Shown here one piece after another: positions 54,974 through 61,861 of a stretch of DNA of 64,000 nucleotides. The number at the start of each line of letters is the position of its first letter. Position 1 is the stretch's first letter. The translations under genes and the position numbers were made by a program. The notes beneath the pieces were generated by a model. The model saw only the letters and a list, made by a program, of their open reading frames with translations. It searched no databases and was not told the DNA's origin. This stretch comes from a bacterium (GTDB lineage Bacteria > Electryoneota > Electryoneia > Electryoneales > Electryoneaceae), in NCBI GenBank assembly GCA_028278125.1, contig JANQEY010000199.1:1-64000 (forward strand), read 5' to 3'.

Positions 54974-55108
54974 ATGGAAAAGTACCAGTGTGAAGTATGT
55001 GGTTATATTTATGATGAGGAAAAAGAAGGAACAAAATGGGAAGATCTCCCGGACAATTGGGTCTGCCCGGTATGTGGAGCCGCAAAAACCAGCTTCAAAA
55101 AAGTTTAA
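54974..55108 (+). CDS. Rubredoxin
   Basis: A 44-residue rubredoxin, a small iron electron carrier with one Fe bound by four Cys. The sequence has [17 protein letters not shown] (Cys 6 and 9) and [17 protein letters not shown] (Cys 31 and 34), exactly the family spacing. AAGGTG lies about seven bases upstream of ATG 54974, and TAA is at 55106-55108. Rubredoxins occur mainly in anaerobes and microaerophiles, often as the redox partner of oxygen or superoxide reduction systems; no such partner is adjacent. It is easily missed because of its size. Confidence 0.95.
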   Translation: MEKYQCEVCGYIYDEEKEGTKWEDLPDNWVCPVCGAAKTSFKKV

Positions 55109-55424
55109 ATCATCTATTCCTGTATTGACAGCTAACAATCCAGTTCCCCAGGTTATCTCTTTTGGGATATTTGCCGGATTCGTTTATTTATACCGAAACT
55201 GTCTTAAGTGTATGTATATAAAGAAATAATAATTGATTAATATCTTCTCTTAACTCACGTGTGCCCTGGGGCAACCTATGAAAGTGGTCGATATCAAGAG
55301 CTCGCGGTGAATGATATCAAATTTTGCTGTAAAATAAATAATTAATTTTCTTGTAGAAAGACCGATACTAGAGTCAGGGAAATTGAAATAGTTAAATGTT
55401 GGAAAAGATATTTCGGATTATAAA
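55109..55424. other. Intergenic region, no recognised feature
   Basis: About 316 bases between rubredoxin and the TPR-like gene. It is AT-rich with no clear hairpin, repeat or coding content; an open frame reading through the rubredoxin gene in another phase is not supported. Confidence 0.5.
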
Positions 55425-56297
55425 ATGATAGGACAGCTGAAAAACCTTCTATCTGAAGATACCCTGGATTTTTACTGGGTAGAACATGGTACCGATCTGA
55501 AACTTGGTCCATTTCAGTTTCCTCCAGGATTACCGATACCTGTTGCCGGCAATCTAAATGAGCTTGCGCACATGACCTGGTTGTCTGTCCCGTATAAAAC
55601 CAGGAAACCTGTTGCATCGGATTTTGAGATAAATCCCGACGGGCTCGATGGCGAAACTTTACTGAAAGAGTTCATTGACGGCAAAATAACCATTAGAGAA
55701 AATGATCTGAATACATTGATTGACCAGGTTGGTCGGTCACTCCTGATGATAGCTGCCCTTGACCGTGACAACAAGTATTTTAATGAAATTAAAGCAGTTA
55801 TAGAAAATGTTGAGAGCGGATCAGCCCTTTTCGATATCCTGGTTAGAATAGGGAAATCCAATGTGGATATTGGATTGAGATACAGCGATAATGGGCAGCC
55901 CGAGGAAGCATTAAAGCACCTGATGATTGCATTTGCTTTACAGAATGGTGCTCATTTGATATCTCCTTCCACATATGGAGTTCTTTATAACCTGGGAATT
56001 CTCTGCAATGATATAGCCAACCGTTTCAGTCTGCCCGATCAGCAGGATGACGAAAAGTGGAAAAAGATATTCTGCTTTGAAAGCGCATATTTTATCCAGT
56101 TGGCACTTGCAGATGAGGATATTCGTAATAATACACCGGGATTATACCTTCTCGGGATGTGCAGAGAAGTTCTTGGTGAGAACGAGGGAGCTCAATCAGC
56201 CTATAAGATGTTTTTAAAATCATCTCAACTGGATAAATACCAGGATATAGTAAAAGATATAGAAATACGTCTTGATAAATTGAATAAAAAGAAATGA
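55425..56297 (+). CDS. TPR-like cytoplasmic protein
   Basis: A 290-residue soluble protein without signal peptide. The N-terminal 110 residues (MIGQLKNLLSEDTLDFYWVE, GPFQFPPGLPIPVAGNLNEL) are of unknown type. The C-terminal 170 residues show helical repeat character (NVDIGLRYSDNGQPEEALKH, LGMCREVLGENEGAQSAYKM) in the tetratricopeptide style, typical of protein-protein interaction scaffolds. No ribosome site of note precedes ATG 55425. It is followed by a gap of 165 bases and the M23 peptidase gene. Function unknown. Confidence 0.68.
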   Translation: MIGQLKNLLSEDTLDFYWVEHGTDLKLGPFQFPPGLPIPVAGNLNELAHMTWLSVPYKTRKPVASDFEINPDGLDGETLLKEFIDGKITIRENDLNTLIDQVGRSLLMIAALDRDNKYFNEIKAVIENVESGSALFDILVRIGKSNVDIGLRYSDNGQPEEALKHLMIAFALQNGAHLISPSTYGVLYNLGILCNDIANRFSLPDQQDDEKWKKIFCFESAYFIQLALADEDIRNNTPGLYLLGMCREVLGENEGAQSAYKMFLKSSQLDKYQDIVKDIEIRLDKLNKKK

Positions 56298-56462
56298 TTG
56301 CAAAAGTTTCGGGAATTTTTGGAGAGTAAAAACCAAAAACAATAAATTATAATCTAAATAAGGTACCAGCTAAATAATTATCTTAGCATGAATGGAATAA
56401 ATAAGAAGTTATGTCTTGACCAGAGATATTGAAAACGTTACTTTACCGGTGCGTTTCTGGCC

Positions 56463-57452
56463 ATGAGAATTGATAACTTACTAAGGTGTAAAGGTTTGGA
56501 ACGGAAAGACAAGAAACAAAAGAGACAGGGAAGAAGACAATTTACGCTACTGATACAGCGTGACGGTTCTTCTGATATCAAACGTCATACTCTTACTGAC
56601 GGACGTCTGACGGTTCTCATTGGAGCCGGGCTGGCGTTGCTGGTTTTTATTATGGCTATTGGTGTTGTTTCAATCAGCGAATGGCGTTTTCATCAAAGAA
56701 CCGGCCAATTGATTGCGGAAAACCGTCTTCTCGGACATCAACTCAGCGAAATCCAGAAGCACGTTCTCAGTGTTCAAAGCCTGGTAGACTCAATCGCTAC
56801 AGAGGAAGAATTACTCAGGACAAAGGTCGACCTGCCTGTCATCAGTGAAGATGTTCGTATGGCTGGTGTAGGCAGTATGATGCCTCTAGAGAACCAGGTT
56901 ATTGGTGATCAAAGGGTAGAGGACCTCCTGCTGGCTCTTGATCAGATTGACCGTGAACTTTCCATTCAGCAGCAATCTTTTAATGAAATACAGAAGAAGA
57001 TAATTTCTGACGAAGAGCGGATGTCTCATATCCCGGCAATCAAACCGGTTAATACGGGACGATTTACCGATGGTTATGGTTATCGAAAAGATCCTTTTAC
57101 CGGTAAAAGACGTTTCCACTACGGAGCGGATTTTGCCGCACCACGTGGTACACCTGTTTACGCTACTGCTGACGGTAAAGTAGTTAAAGTCAAAAAGATG
57201 GGTGGCTTCGGGAAGACTATCGAAGTTGACCACGGTTATGGCTACAGGACAGTTTACGGACACCTTCACGATTATAAGGTTAAAAGGGGCCAGAGCGTAA
57301 AGCGTGGTGATATCATTGGCCTTGTTGGAAGTACCGGAAGAAGTACAGGCCCTCACCTTCATTACGAAGTCCAGGTTGAAAAAAGAGCGGTAAACCCGTT
57401 GGATTATTTCTATGAGGGTTACGAACTGGCGAGAGGTAAAAAGCAACTATAA
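56463..57452 (+). CDS. M23 family peptidoglycan endopeptidase
   Basis: A 329-residue membrane-anchored protein with one N-terminal membrane segment (about 48-73), a coiled-coil linker (about 85-185) and a C-terminal peptidase_M23/LytM domain (about 210-315). The zinc ligands are visible: FHYGADFAAP (His and Asp near 219 and 223) and GPHLHYEV (HxH near 298-300), with GHLHDY between, so the enzyme should be active, hydrolysing peptide crosslinks of peptidoglycan. It resembles M23 proteins that control cell separation or growth. A terminator follows. Confidence 0.92.
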   Translation: MRIDNLLRCKGLERKDKKQKRQGRRQFTLLIQRDGSSDIKRHTLTDGRLTVLIGAGLALLVFIMAIGVVSISEWRFHQRTGQLIAENRLLGHQLSEIQKHVLSVQSLVDSIATEEELLRTKVDLPVISEDVRMAGVGSMMPLENQVIGDQRVEDLLLALDQIDRELSIQQQSFNEIQKKIISDEERMSHIPAIKPVNTGRFTDGYGYRKDPFTGKRRFHYGADFAAPRGTPVYATADGKVVKVKKMGGFGKTIEVDHGYGYRTVYGHLHDYKVKRGQSVKRGDIIGLVGSTGRSTGPHLHYEVQVEKRAVNPLDYFYEGYELARGKKQL

Positions 57453-57471
57453 TTATTTTTAGATAGAATAG

Positions 57472-57500
57472 AAAGGCTGCTTGAAGAAGCAGCCTTTTTT
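57472..57500 (+). terminator. Rho-independent terminator
   Basis: Perfect 11-bp stem: AAAGGCTGCTT (57472-57482), loop GAAG, AAGCAGCCTTT (57487-57497), followed by TTT and further T-rich sequence. It lies between the convergent M23 peptidase and CapA genes. Confidence 0.88.
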
Positions 57501-57523
57501 GTTTAAGTAGATTTTTATTGCGG

Positions 57524-58573
57524 CTATTTGACTCTAACCCTTCCGTCTTTATCTATGGTGATCGAGGTTGTATTGAGCTTAATAGAAAGCTCTTCAAGGT
57601 ATTTATTAAATTTCATCTGATCTTTTAGAGAGAGGGGAGTGGGCTGAAAATTTACTTCCGCGTTATAAACGTTTACCGGCACTGCTCTTGAAGAAATGAC
57701 CTTTCCGCCTTGAAAGTTAATATCAGCGATAAGGCCAATTTTGGCATTTTCACTGTAAGAAGCGAAGGCAAAATTCCCCAGGCTGTAAAAAACAGGAACA
57801 TTCCTGTAAAACTCAATTCCCTGGACAACATGAGGATGATGACCAACAACCAGGTCAGCCCCAAGATCGATGCATAAATGTGCCAGATCCCTCTGGTAAT
57901 CTTTGGGTTCGGTCATTTTCTCAGCACCCCAGTGGAATACTACCACTACAACATCATAATTGTCATTACAATGAGTGACAGCTTTCCGCACATCTTCATT
58001 ATATGGAAATGCAGTTCCTGCAGTACTGTCCGTCGCCCAGAATTCTTCAGGGAAAGTTGCTGAAAATCCGAGGAATGCAACTTTCTGGTTCTTTATTTCA
58101 ACCACCGCTTCTTTTCGTGCGTTTTTACGGTTTGAGCCGGCACCAAAATGTTTAACTCCGGAATGGTCGAGATATTTAATTGTATTTTGAAGACCGTCAG
58201 GGCCATAGTCGAGAACGTGGTTGTTTGCCAATGTGACTGCACGGATATTAGCGTTAAATAGACCTTTTTCTATCCCTGGCGGTGATTTCAAGAGATACTG
58301 TTTTTCCAGATAGGGCTCACCGTTTTCCAGGATAGGGCTTTCGAAATTACCGACCACGAGGTCCATCTGGTCGAATAACTCCCTGCATGCATTAAACGGG
58401 TAGTCTACACCAAAAGAATCAATAAAAGCCTCAGCCCAGTTCCCCAGGAAAATATCACCGACTAATCCCAACCTTATTATATCATCAGCCTGATTATCAT
58501 CCTGACCGAATGAGAAATTTGAAGATAAAGAGAAGATTAACAATAAGATCAAGAGAAAGGGGACTATTCTCAT
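57524..58573 (-). CDS. CapA-family metallophosphatase-fold exported protein
   Basis: A 349-residue exported protein with a signal peptide (about 5-23) and a CapA/PGA_cap domain. The calcineurin-like metal motifs are present: GLVGDIFLGNW near 33-43, VVGNFESPI near 73-81, TLANNHVLDYG near 114-124, VVFHWGAEK and VVGHHPHVVQG near 243-253. Family members act in poly-gamma-glutamate or capsule metabolism, though the reaction is often unknown. AAAGGA lies eight bases before ATG 58573. No capsule genes are adjacent. It is divergent from the tmRNA gene. Confidence 0.9.
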   Translation of the reverse strand: MRIVPFLLILLLIFSLSSNFSFGQDDNQADDIIRLGLVGDIFLGNWAEAFIDSFGVDYPFNACRELFDQMDLVVGNFESPILENGEPYLEKQYLLKSPPGIEKGLFNANIRAVTLANNHVLDYGPDGLQNTIKYLDHSGVKHFGAGSNRKNARKEAVVEIKNQKVAFLGFSATFPEEFWATDSTAGTAFPYNEDVRKAVTHCNDNYDVVVVVFHWGAEKMTEPKDYQRDLAHLCIDLGADLVVGHHPHVVQGIEFYRNVPVFYSLGNFAFASYSENAKIGLIADINFQGGKVISSRAVPVNVYNAEVNFQPTPLSLKDQMKFNKYLEELSIKLNTTSITIDKDGRVRVK

Positions 58574-58701
58574 GGATTATTCCTTTCAAATCTTGGCATT
58601 ACTTGTTGATCGTACAAGATAAGTTAACCGTTAATATATTTTCTATTGTATTTTATTCTCCAACTCTAATCTACCGACATTCAGCTGTATAAATACTAAT
58701 C

Positions 58702-58730
58702 TTGAAACAGTGGGTTAATTTCCGTAGTAT
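58702..58730 (+). promoter_or_regulatory. Candidate ssrA promoter
   Basis: TTGAAA (58702-58707) is followed after 17 bases by TAGTAT (58725-58730). Transcription would begin about 58737 and the 5' end of the tmRNA would be made by RNase P at 58760. A TATACT at 58730-58735 is an alternative -10 with poorer spacing. Confidence 0.45.
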
Positions 58731-58759
58731 ATACTATAGCAGGACATCTGTCTGCCCCT

Positions 58760-59120
58760 GGGGACGATTGGATTCGACGGGGCGATGGGAGATGTCACTT
58801 GCGCGTCGGGAGGGTCTGCAGTCCCGTACCCCTGCAGTCAAACACAAAAATGCCGATGATTACGGCTATGCTCTCGCAGCCTAATTAAAGGTTGCGCGTC
58901 CGTGTAAAATTTCGTCCGTTCGGTTTTATACAGGGCGTCGCTTAGAACGGTCTGCACGGTGAAAATCGCCAGGGATTTTACCGTTAAGATTCACCTGGCT
59001 GGATTTTTCCCGCCTGCCGGCCGGCACTAGGGAATTATCGAGATTGCAGTAGACCGGATACACGCGTAGAGGGTGCCATGTCCCCGTCTCCGGACCCGGG
59101 TTCGATTCCCGGCGTCTCCA
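58760..59120 (+). ncRNA. ssrA: Transfer-messenger RNA (tmRNA)
   Basis: The 5' end GGGGACGATTGGATTCGACG is the conserved tmRNA start, and the 3' end has a T-arm (CCGGG TTCGATT CCCGG) followed by acceptor strand CGTCTCC plus discriminator A. GGGGACG pairs with CGTCTCC with one wobble. CCA is not encoded and must be added. tmRNA rescues stalled ribosomes with SmpB. The tag frame ends YALAA before TAA at 58882-58884: from 58840 it reads KHKNADDYGYALAA, and the preceding in-frame GCA at 58834 could also be the resume codon. Length about 361 bases is normal. The 3' end is followed by a GIY-YIG island. Confidence 0.95.
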
Positions 59121-59122
59121 CT
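59101..59122 (+). repeat. Direct repeat copy 1 (tmRNA 3' end)
   Basis: The last 20 bases of the tmRNA plus CT, beginning TTCGATTCCC and ending GTCTCCACT. A perfect 22-base copy occurs at 59947-59968, so these could mark the two ends of an element inserted at the tmRNA 3' end, as attL and attR do. Confidence 0.8.
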
Positions 59123-59124
59123 AG

Positions 59125-59186
59125 GCTTCGTTTCGCTCACATGAGAGCGAAATGGAGCCTGCCACGGCGAAGTCACAGACGAAGCC
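59125..59186. repeat. Hairpin-rich segment directly after tmRNA
   Basis: TTTCGCTC (59131-59138) pairs with GAGCGAAA (59145-59152), flanked by AGGCT and AGCCT. A second inverted pair is GGCTTCG (59125-59131) and CGAAGCC (59180-59186). No U-tract follows, so it is not a typical terminator; it may be part of the island's left end or help tmRNA 3' processing. Confidence 0.55.
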
Positions 59187-59272
59187 GGGAATTCTTCACA
59201 CAACCGGCGAAACTACGCCCTGGCAAGCTCATCTATTAAACAATTTATAGTGACTCCCAACGATAACTAATC

Positions 59273-59521
59273 ATGAAAAACTATCATTACGTATATATAC
59301 TTGTGTCTGAGAAAAATCCAAATTGTCATTATACAGGAATAACTGAAGATTTGGAGTCTCGGTTAAAGGCTCATAACGCTGGACAATCACCTCACACCGC
59401 GAAGAACAGACCATGGCAAATTGAAACTGCAATTGCATTTCATTCTAAAGTAAAAGCATTAGCATTCGAAAAATACCTCAAATCACATTCAGGGCGGGCA
59501 TTTGCTTCGAAGCACTTCTAG
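59273..59521 (+). CDS. Small GIY-YIG endonuclease 1
   Basis: An 82-residue protein consisting only of a GIY-YIG nuclease domain. YHYVYILVSEKN provides the first Tyr of the signature, HYTGITEDLESRL the second (YTG near 20-22) and the catalytic Arg (about 30), and ALAFEKYLKSHSGRAFASKH the metal-binding Glu (about 66) and the family C-terminal motif. All catalytic residues appear intact. It resembles the small UPF0213/GIY-YIG proteins often found singly next to tRNA or rRNA genes. It is inserted directly after tmRNA and is a candidate homing-type nuclease. Ribosome site is weak. Confidence 0.88.
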   Translation: MKNYHYVYILVSEKNPNCHYTGITEDLESRLKAHNAGQSPHTAKNRPWQIETAIAFHSKVKALAFEKYLKSHSGRAFASKHF

Positions 59522-59577
59522 TTCAGTCACAACGAATTTTTTTTCTGAGTACAAGACAGTTGATCTCTATCAGAATT

Positions 59578-59655
59578 TGCGCCTGAGGCGCATTCGATTT
59601 TCGGCGTCTCCTCTTCGAACCCACAGAAATGTGGGTTCACTCGTTTGGGGGAATA
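59578..59655. repeat. Composite hairpin repeat A with degenerate tmRNA-end copy
   Basis: TGCGCC-TGA-GGCGCA forms a small hairpin, followed by a degenerate copy of the tmRNA end (TTCGATTTTCGGCGTCTCCT) and then a hairpin GAACCCACA-GAAA-TGTGGGTTC, ending in a GGGGG run that serves as the ribosome site of the second GIY-YIG gene. It is about 90 percent identical by eye to repeat B. Confidence 0.85.
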
Positions 59656-59919
59656 ATGATTACAGTTTATGTAATAGAAAGCATTGAAAATGGAAAAAGG
59701 TATGTTGGTATAACAAACAACCTTGGAAGAAGGTTAAGGGAACACAGGTCTAAACAGACAAAAGGGAGCGAGATACTAGGAAAATTCAAATTAATCTATA
59801 AAGAAGAACACGATGATTATGCATCAGCACGAGAACGAGAAAAGTTTCTGAAATCTGGTACTGGCAAAGACTTTCTTAATCAAGTCTGTCCCCGTCTCCG
59901 GTCCACCTCTGGCGGATAA
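59656..59919 (+). CDS. Small GIY-YIG endonuclease 2, tail read from a tmRNA fragment
   Basis: An 87-residue GIY-YIG protein. ITVYVIESIENG and KRYVGITNNLGRRLREH give the two Tyr and catalytic Arg region, and ASAREREKFLKSGTGKDF gives the Glu (about 62). ATG 59656 is chosen because GGGGG ends four bases upstream and inside repeat A; an earlier in-frame ATG at 59629 lies in the hairpin and would add nine unlikely residues. The last ten residues (CPRLRSTSGG) are encoded by sequence that includes a 15-base exact copy of internal tmRNA sequence (59887-59901). It is only distantly similar to nuclease 1, so the two are not a recent tandem duplicate. Confidence 0.86.
   Translation: MITVYVIESIENGKRYVGITNNLGRRLREHRSKQTKGSEILGKFKLIYKEEHDDYASAREREKFLKSGTGKDFLNQVCPRLRSTSGG
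59887..59901 (+). repeat. Internal tmRNA fragment copy
   Basis: TGTCCCCGTCTCCGG here is identical to 59079-59093 within the tmRNA, the stretch just before the T-arm. It overlaps the 3' end of the second GIY-YIG gene. The following bases diverge. Confidence 0.75.
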
Positions 59920-59931
59920 AACCCAGGCTTG

Positions 59932-60009
59932 TGCGCCTGTGGCGCATTCGATTCCCGGCGTCTCCACTTCGAACCCACAGAAATGTGGGTTCACTCGTTG
60001 GGGGGATTA
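59932..60009. repeat. Composite hairpin repeat B with perfect tmRNA-end copy
   Basis: Same build as repeat A: TGCGCC-TGT-GGCGCA hairpin, then the 22-base exact tmRNA 3'-end copy (59947-59968), then GAACCCACA-GAAA-TGTGGGTTC, then a GGGGGG run. No gene follows directly in this orientation, so this copy marks the right end of the island. Confidence 0.87.
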
Positions 60010-60052
60010 TTAATTGTGACGCATAGAAACGTTTTGTGGTTAGCATAGCTAA

Positions 60053-61771
60053 CTAACGCAGGTAAACTACTTTTTTTATTATCTCTTCTGATAGTACTTT
60101 GTTTTTTAATGATATAAAATATATTCCACTTGATAAACCATCCGGTTTCCAGGTAAAACAATGTTCGCCTGGTCCAACTTTATCTTCTGCCAGATTAAAT
60201 ACTTCTTGCCCAAGCAGGTTAAAAATTGAAATATTTACTAGATCCAAATACGAAGTTTCCATTCTTATCTGTACTTCATTATTAAACGGGTTAGGCCAAC
60301 AGGATAAAGATATTTTGCCTGGCAAATTCATCCTGGTATCTAAATTTGGGGCTGTATTTACAGGTAATCCCAAATCACCTTCCGGGCTTAGGATATTCGC
60401 CACAATCGTTACTTCTTCATCAGAGTATTCTTTCGCCCATACTACAAAAATATTACCCAAATTATCGTTTAAAAGCATCCAATCCTCAGAAGCAACAGTA
60501 TCCATGATTGCACTCCAGTTAAAAGCACCCAGGGTATCCCATTTAAACACGTGGAAATCAGTATCGTATGAATAGGGTTTATTATATATTCCCCATTGTC
60601 GTAAAGTGAAATATCCGGGATGTATTAATGCATCCAATAGAATACTTTCCCCTGGCAATGTAGGTTCCAGATCACTATTTAGATGAACATAATTATACGC
60701 ATTTTGATCTGAAACAATTATAAATCCATAAGAATCAGTCCCGACTTTTTGAATGTTAGAAACTCTTTCAAAACCCTGCAGAGAATATCCATCATCCCAT
60801 GGCAGATTACCAAGCGTTGAAATTCCTGTTATATGAATCTGTGTCCTTTCTTCATTTGAACCAGCTATCAATGCTGTACCCTGCGCCCAACAATCGCATA
60901 GCCGATCAATATAGATAAGACTATCTGGTAGTTCTATTTCCCCATGATTCCATGATAACACCCAATTTGAGTTCATATGCATAATCTCATCTTGAGAATC
61001 TATAAACCAGCCTCCATCTCCATCCTCAACATTTGGTGATCCCCATAATTCAAGCTCTTGATTCTCTTCCCATACAGGATTACCCCCCATGTCATATTCT
61101 TGCGCATAAATTCCTCCAGGCCAACCGAATTCATGATCAATCACCCATATTATCATCACGTTACCATTTGATTGAATCCTTAGTAAACGAATAAGGAAAA
61201 ATTCAACATCATGATGGCTTCTCTGATCCTGAACAATAATCCCGCTTTCACCCCAGGCCGGTCCATTAGCATCCATTCTTTGCATGCGGATTTCATTATT
61301 ATAATATCCCCATTCACCCTCATCTGCGTCACGGTAGTCTGACCATGCTACCCATACATTTCCAATTCCATCTGTTACCATTTTATGATTGTATCTATGA
61401 TTATAAGTTGAATCTACATACATTGGACCATCGCCATCCGGATGCGATGGCCAGCGAACGTTCCCCTCTTGATCAATCCCCTGCAAGTATAAATAGTTCA
61501 AATAAGAATTTGGTCTCGAATAGGCAGTCTCTATGAGTATATAGAACCCGTCCTCTCCATCTTTAATGACCATGAGCGGTTCTTCATAACCTCCAGAACC
61601 ACCAAGTTGAATATTTGAATATTGTTCTGTAGGCCATTCCGAATATGATTCACATGGTAAGCAGAAACAGAAAGCAAGAATAAGGACAACAAGTAATTTA
61701 AATCGAGAAAGAGTATTCCTGTTAAAACCGAGTTCACAGGAAAAGAAAAAGCCAGCTATTTGTGTACTCAT
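60053..61771 (-). CDS. Exported surface protein with sorting domain
   Basis: A 572-residue exported protein. The signal peptide lies about 24-43 (LLVVLILAFCFCLPCESYS). Residues about 60-470 have repeated beta-rich segments (GNVWVAWSDYRDADEGEWGY, NVMIIWVIDHEFGW) like a propeller or repeat surface protein. The last 85 residues form a type IX-like sorting domain (CWPNPFNNEVQIRM, IFNLLGQEVFN, SGIYFISL). ATG 61771 is chosen because GGGGGG lies six bases upstream; a GTG at 61774 is the other possibility. It lies 43 bases from the tmRNA-associated island. Function unknown; probably binds surface or debris. Confidence 0.83.
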   Translation of the reverse strand: MSTQIAGFFFSCELGFNRNTLSRFKLLVVLILAFCFCLPCESYSEWPTEQYSNIQLGGSGGYEEPLMVIKDGEDGFYILIETAYSRPNSYLNYLYLQGIDQEGNVRWPSHPDGDGPMYVDSTYNHRYNHKMVTDGIGNVWVAWSDYRDADEGEWGYYNNEIRMQRMDANGPAWGESGIIVQDQRSHHDVEFFLIRLLRIQSNGNVMIIWVIDHEFGWPGGIYAQEYDMGGNPVWEENQELELWGSPNVEDGDGGWFIDSQDEIMHMNSNWVLSWNHGEIELPDSLIYIDRLCDCWAQGTALIAGSNEERTQIHITGISTLGNLPWDDGYSLQGFERVSNIQKVGTDSYGFIIVSDQNAYNYVHLNSDLEPTLPGESILLDALIHPGYFTLRQWGIYNKPYSYDTDFHVFKWDTLGAFNWSAIMDTVASEDWMLLNDNLGNIFVVWAKEYSDEEVTIVANILSPEGDLGLPVNTAPNLDTRMNLPGKISLSCWPNPFNNEVQIRMETSYLDLVNISIFNLLGQEVFNLAEDKVGPGEHCFTWKPDGLSSGIYFISLKNKVLSEEIIKKVVYLR

Positions 61772-61861
61772 CACATTCCCCCCAAGACATTTTGGTAGAT
61801 TCGTATTATAAACTACATTTTTCAGTACACATAAAACAAGCGTAATCGGAATATTATCATC

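Larger units (their letters stand above)
59123..60010. mobile_element. Putative GIY-YIG homing island at the tmRNA 3' end
   Basis: About 890 bases bounded by the tmRNA 3' end on the left and the second copy of that end on the right. Inside lie a hairpin region (59123-59186), a GIY-YIG gene, a composite hairpin repeat with a degenerate tmRNA-end copy, a second GIY-YIG gene, a 15-base internal tmRNA fragment, and the second composite repeat. No integrase or transposase is present. The layout suggests insertion or copying at a tRNA-like end, mediated by the small nucleases. This is inference; no empty site can be compared here. Confidence 0.55.

Noticed and set aside
54990..55229. A 79-codon frame overlapping rubredoxin in another phase
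   Set aside because: The overlapping 44-residue frame has perfect rubredoxin Cys motifs and a ribosome site; the longer frame has none.
58702..58884. A 60-codon open frame ending KHKNADDYGYALAA
   Set aside because: It lies within and just before the tmRNA; its last codons are the tag peptide, not an independent protein.
59595..59614. Another partial tmRNA end taken as a target-site copy
   Set aside because: It is a real degenerate copy but with C to T changes in the stem, so it is counted only as part of repeat A, not as a usable tmRNA end.
59947..59968. A possible tRNA or second tmRNA gene based on a T-arm/acceptor 3' end
   Set aside because: Only the 3' half is present; there is no 5' acceptor strand, D-arm or anticodon arm upstream, so it is a repeat, not a functional RNA gene.
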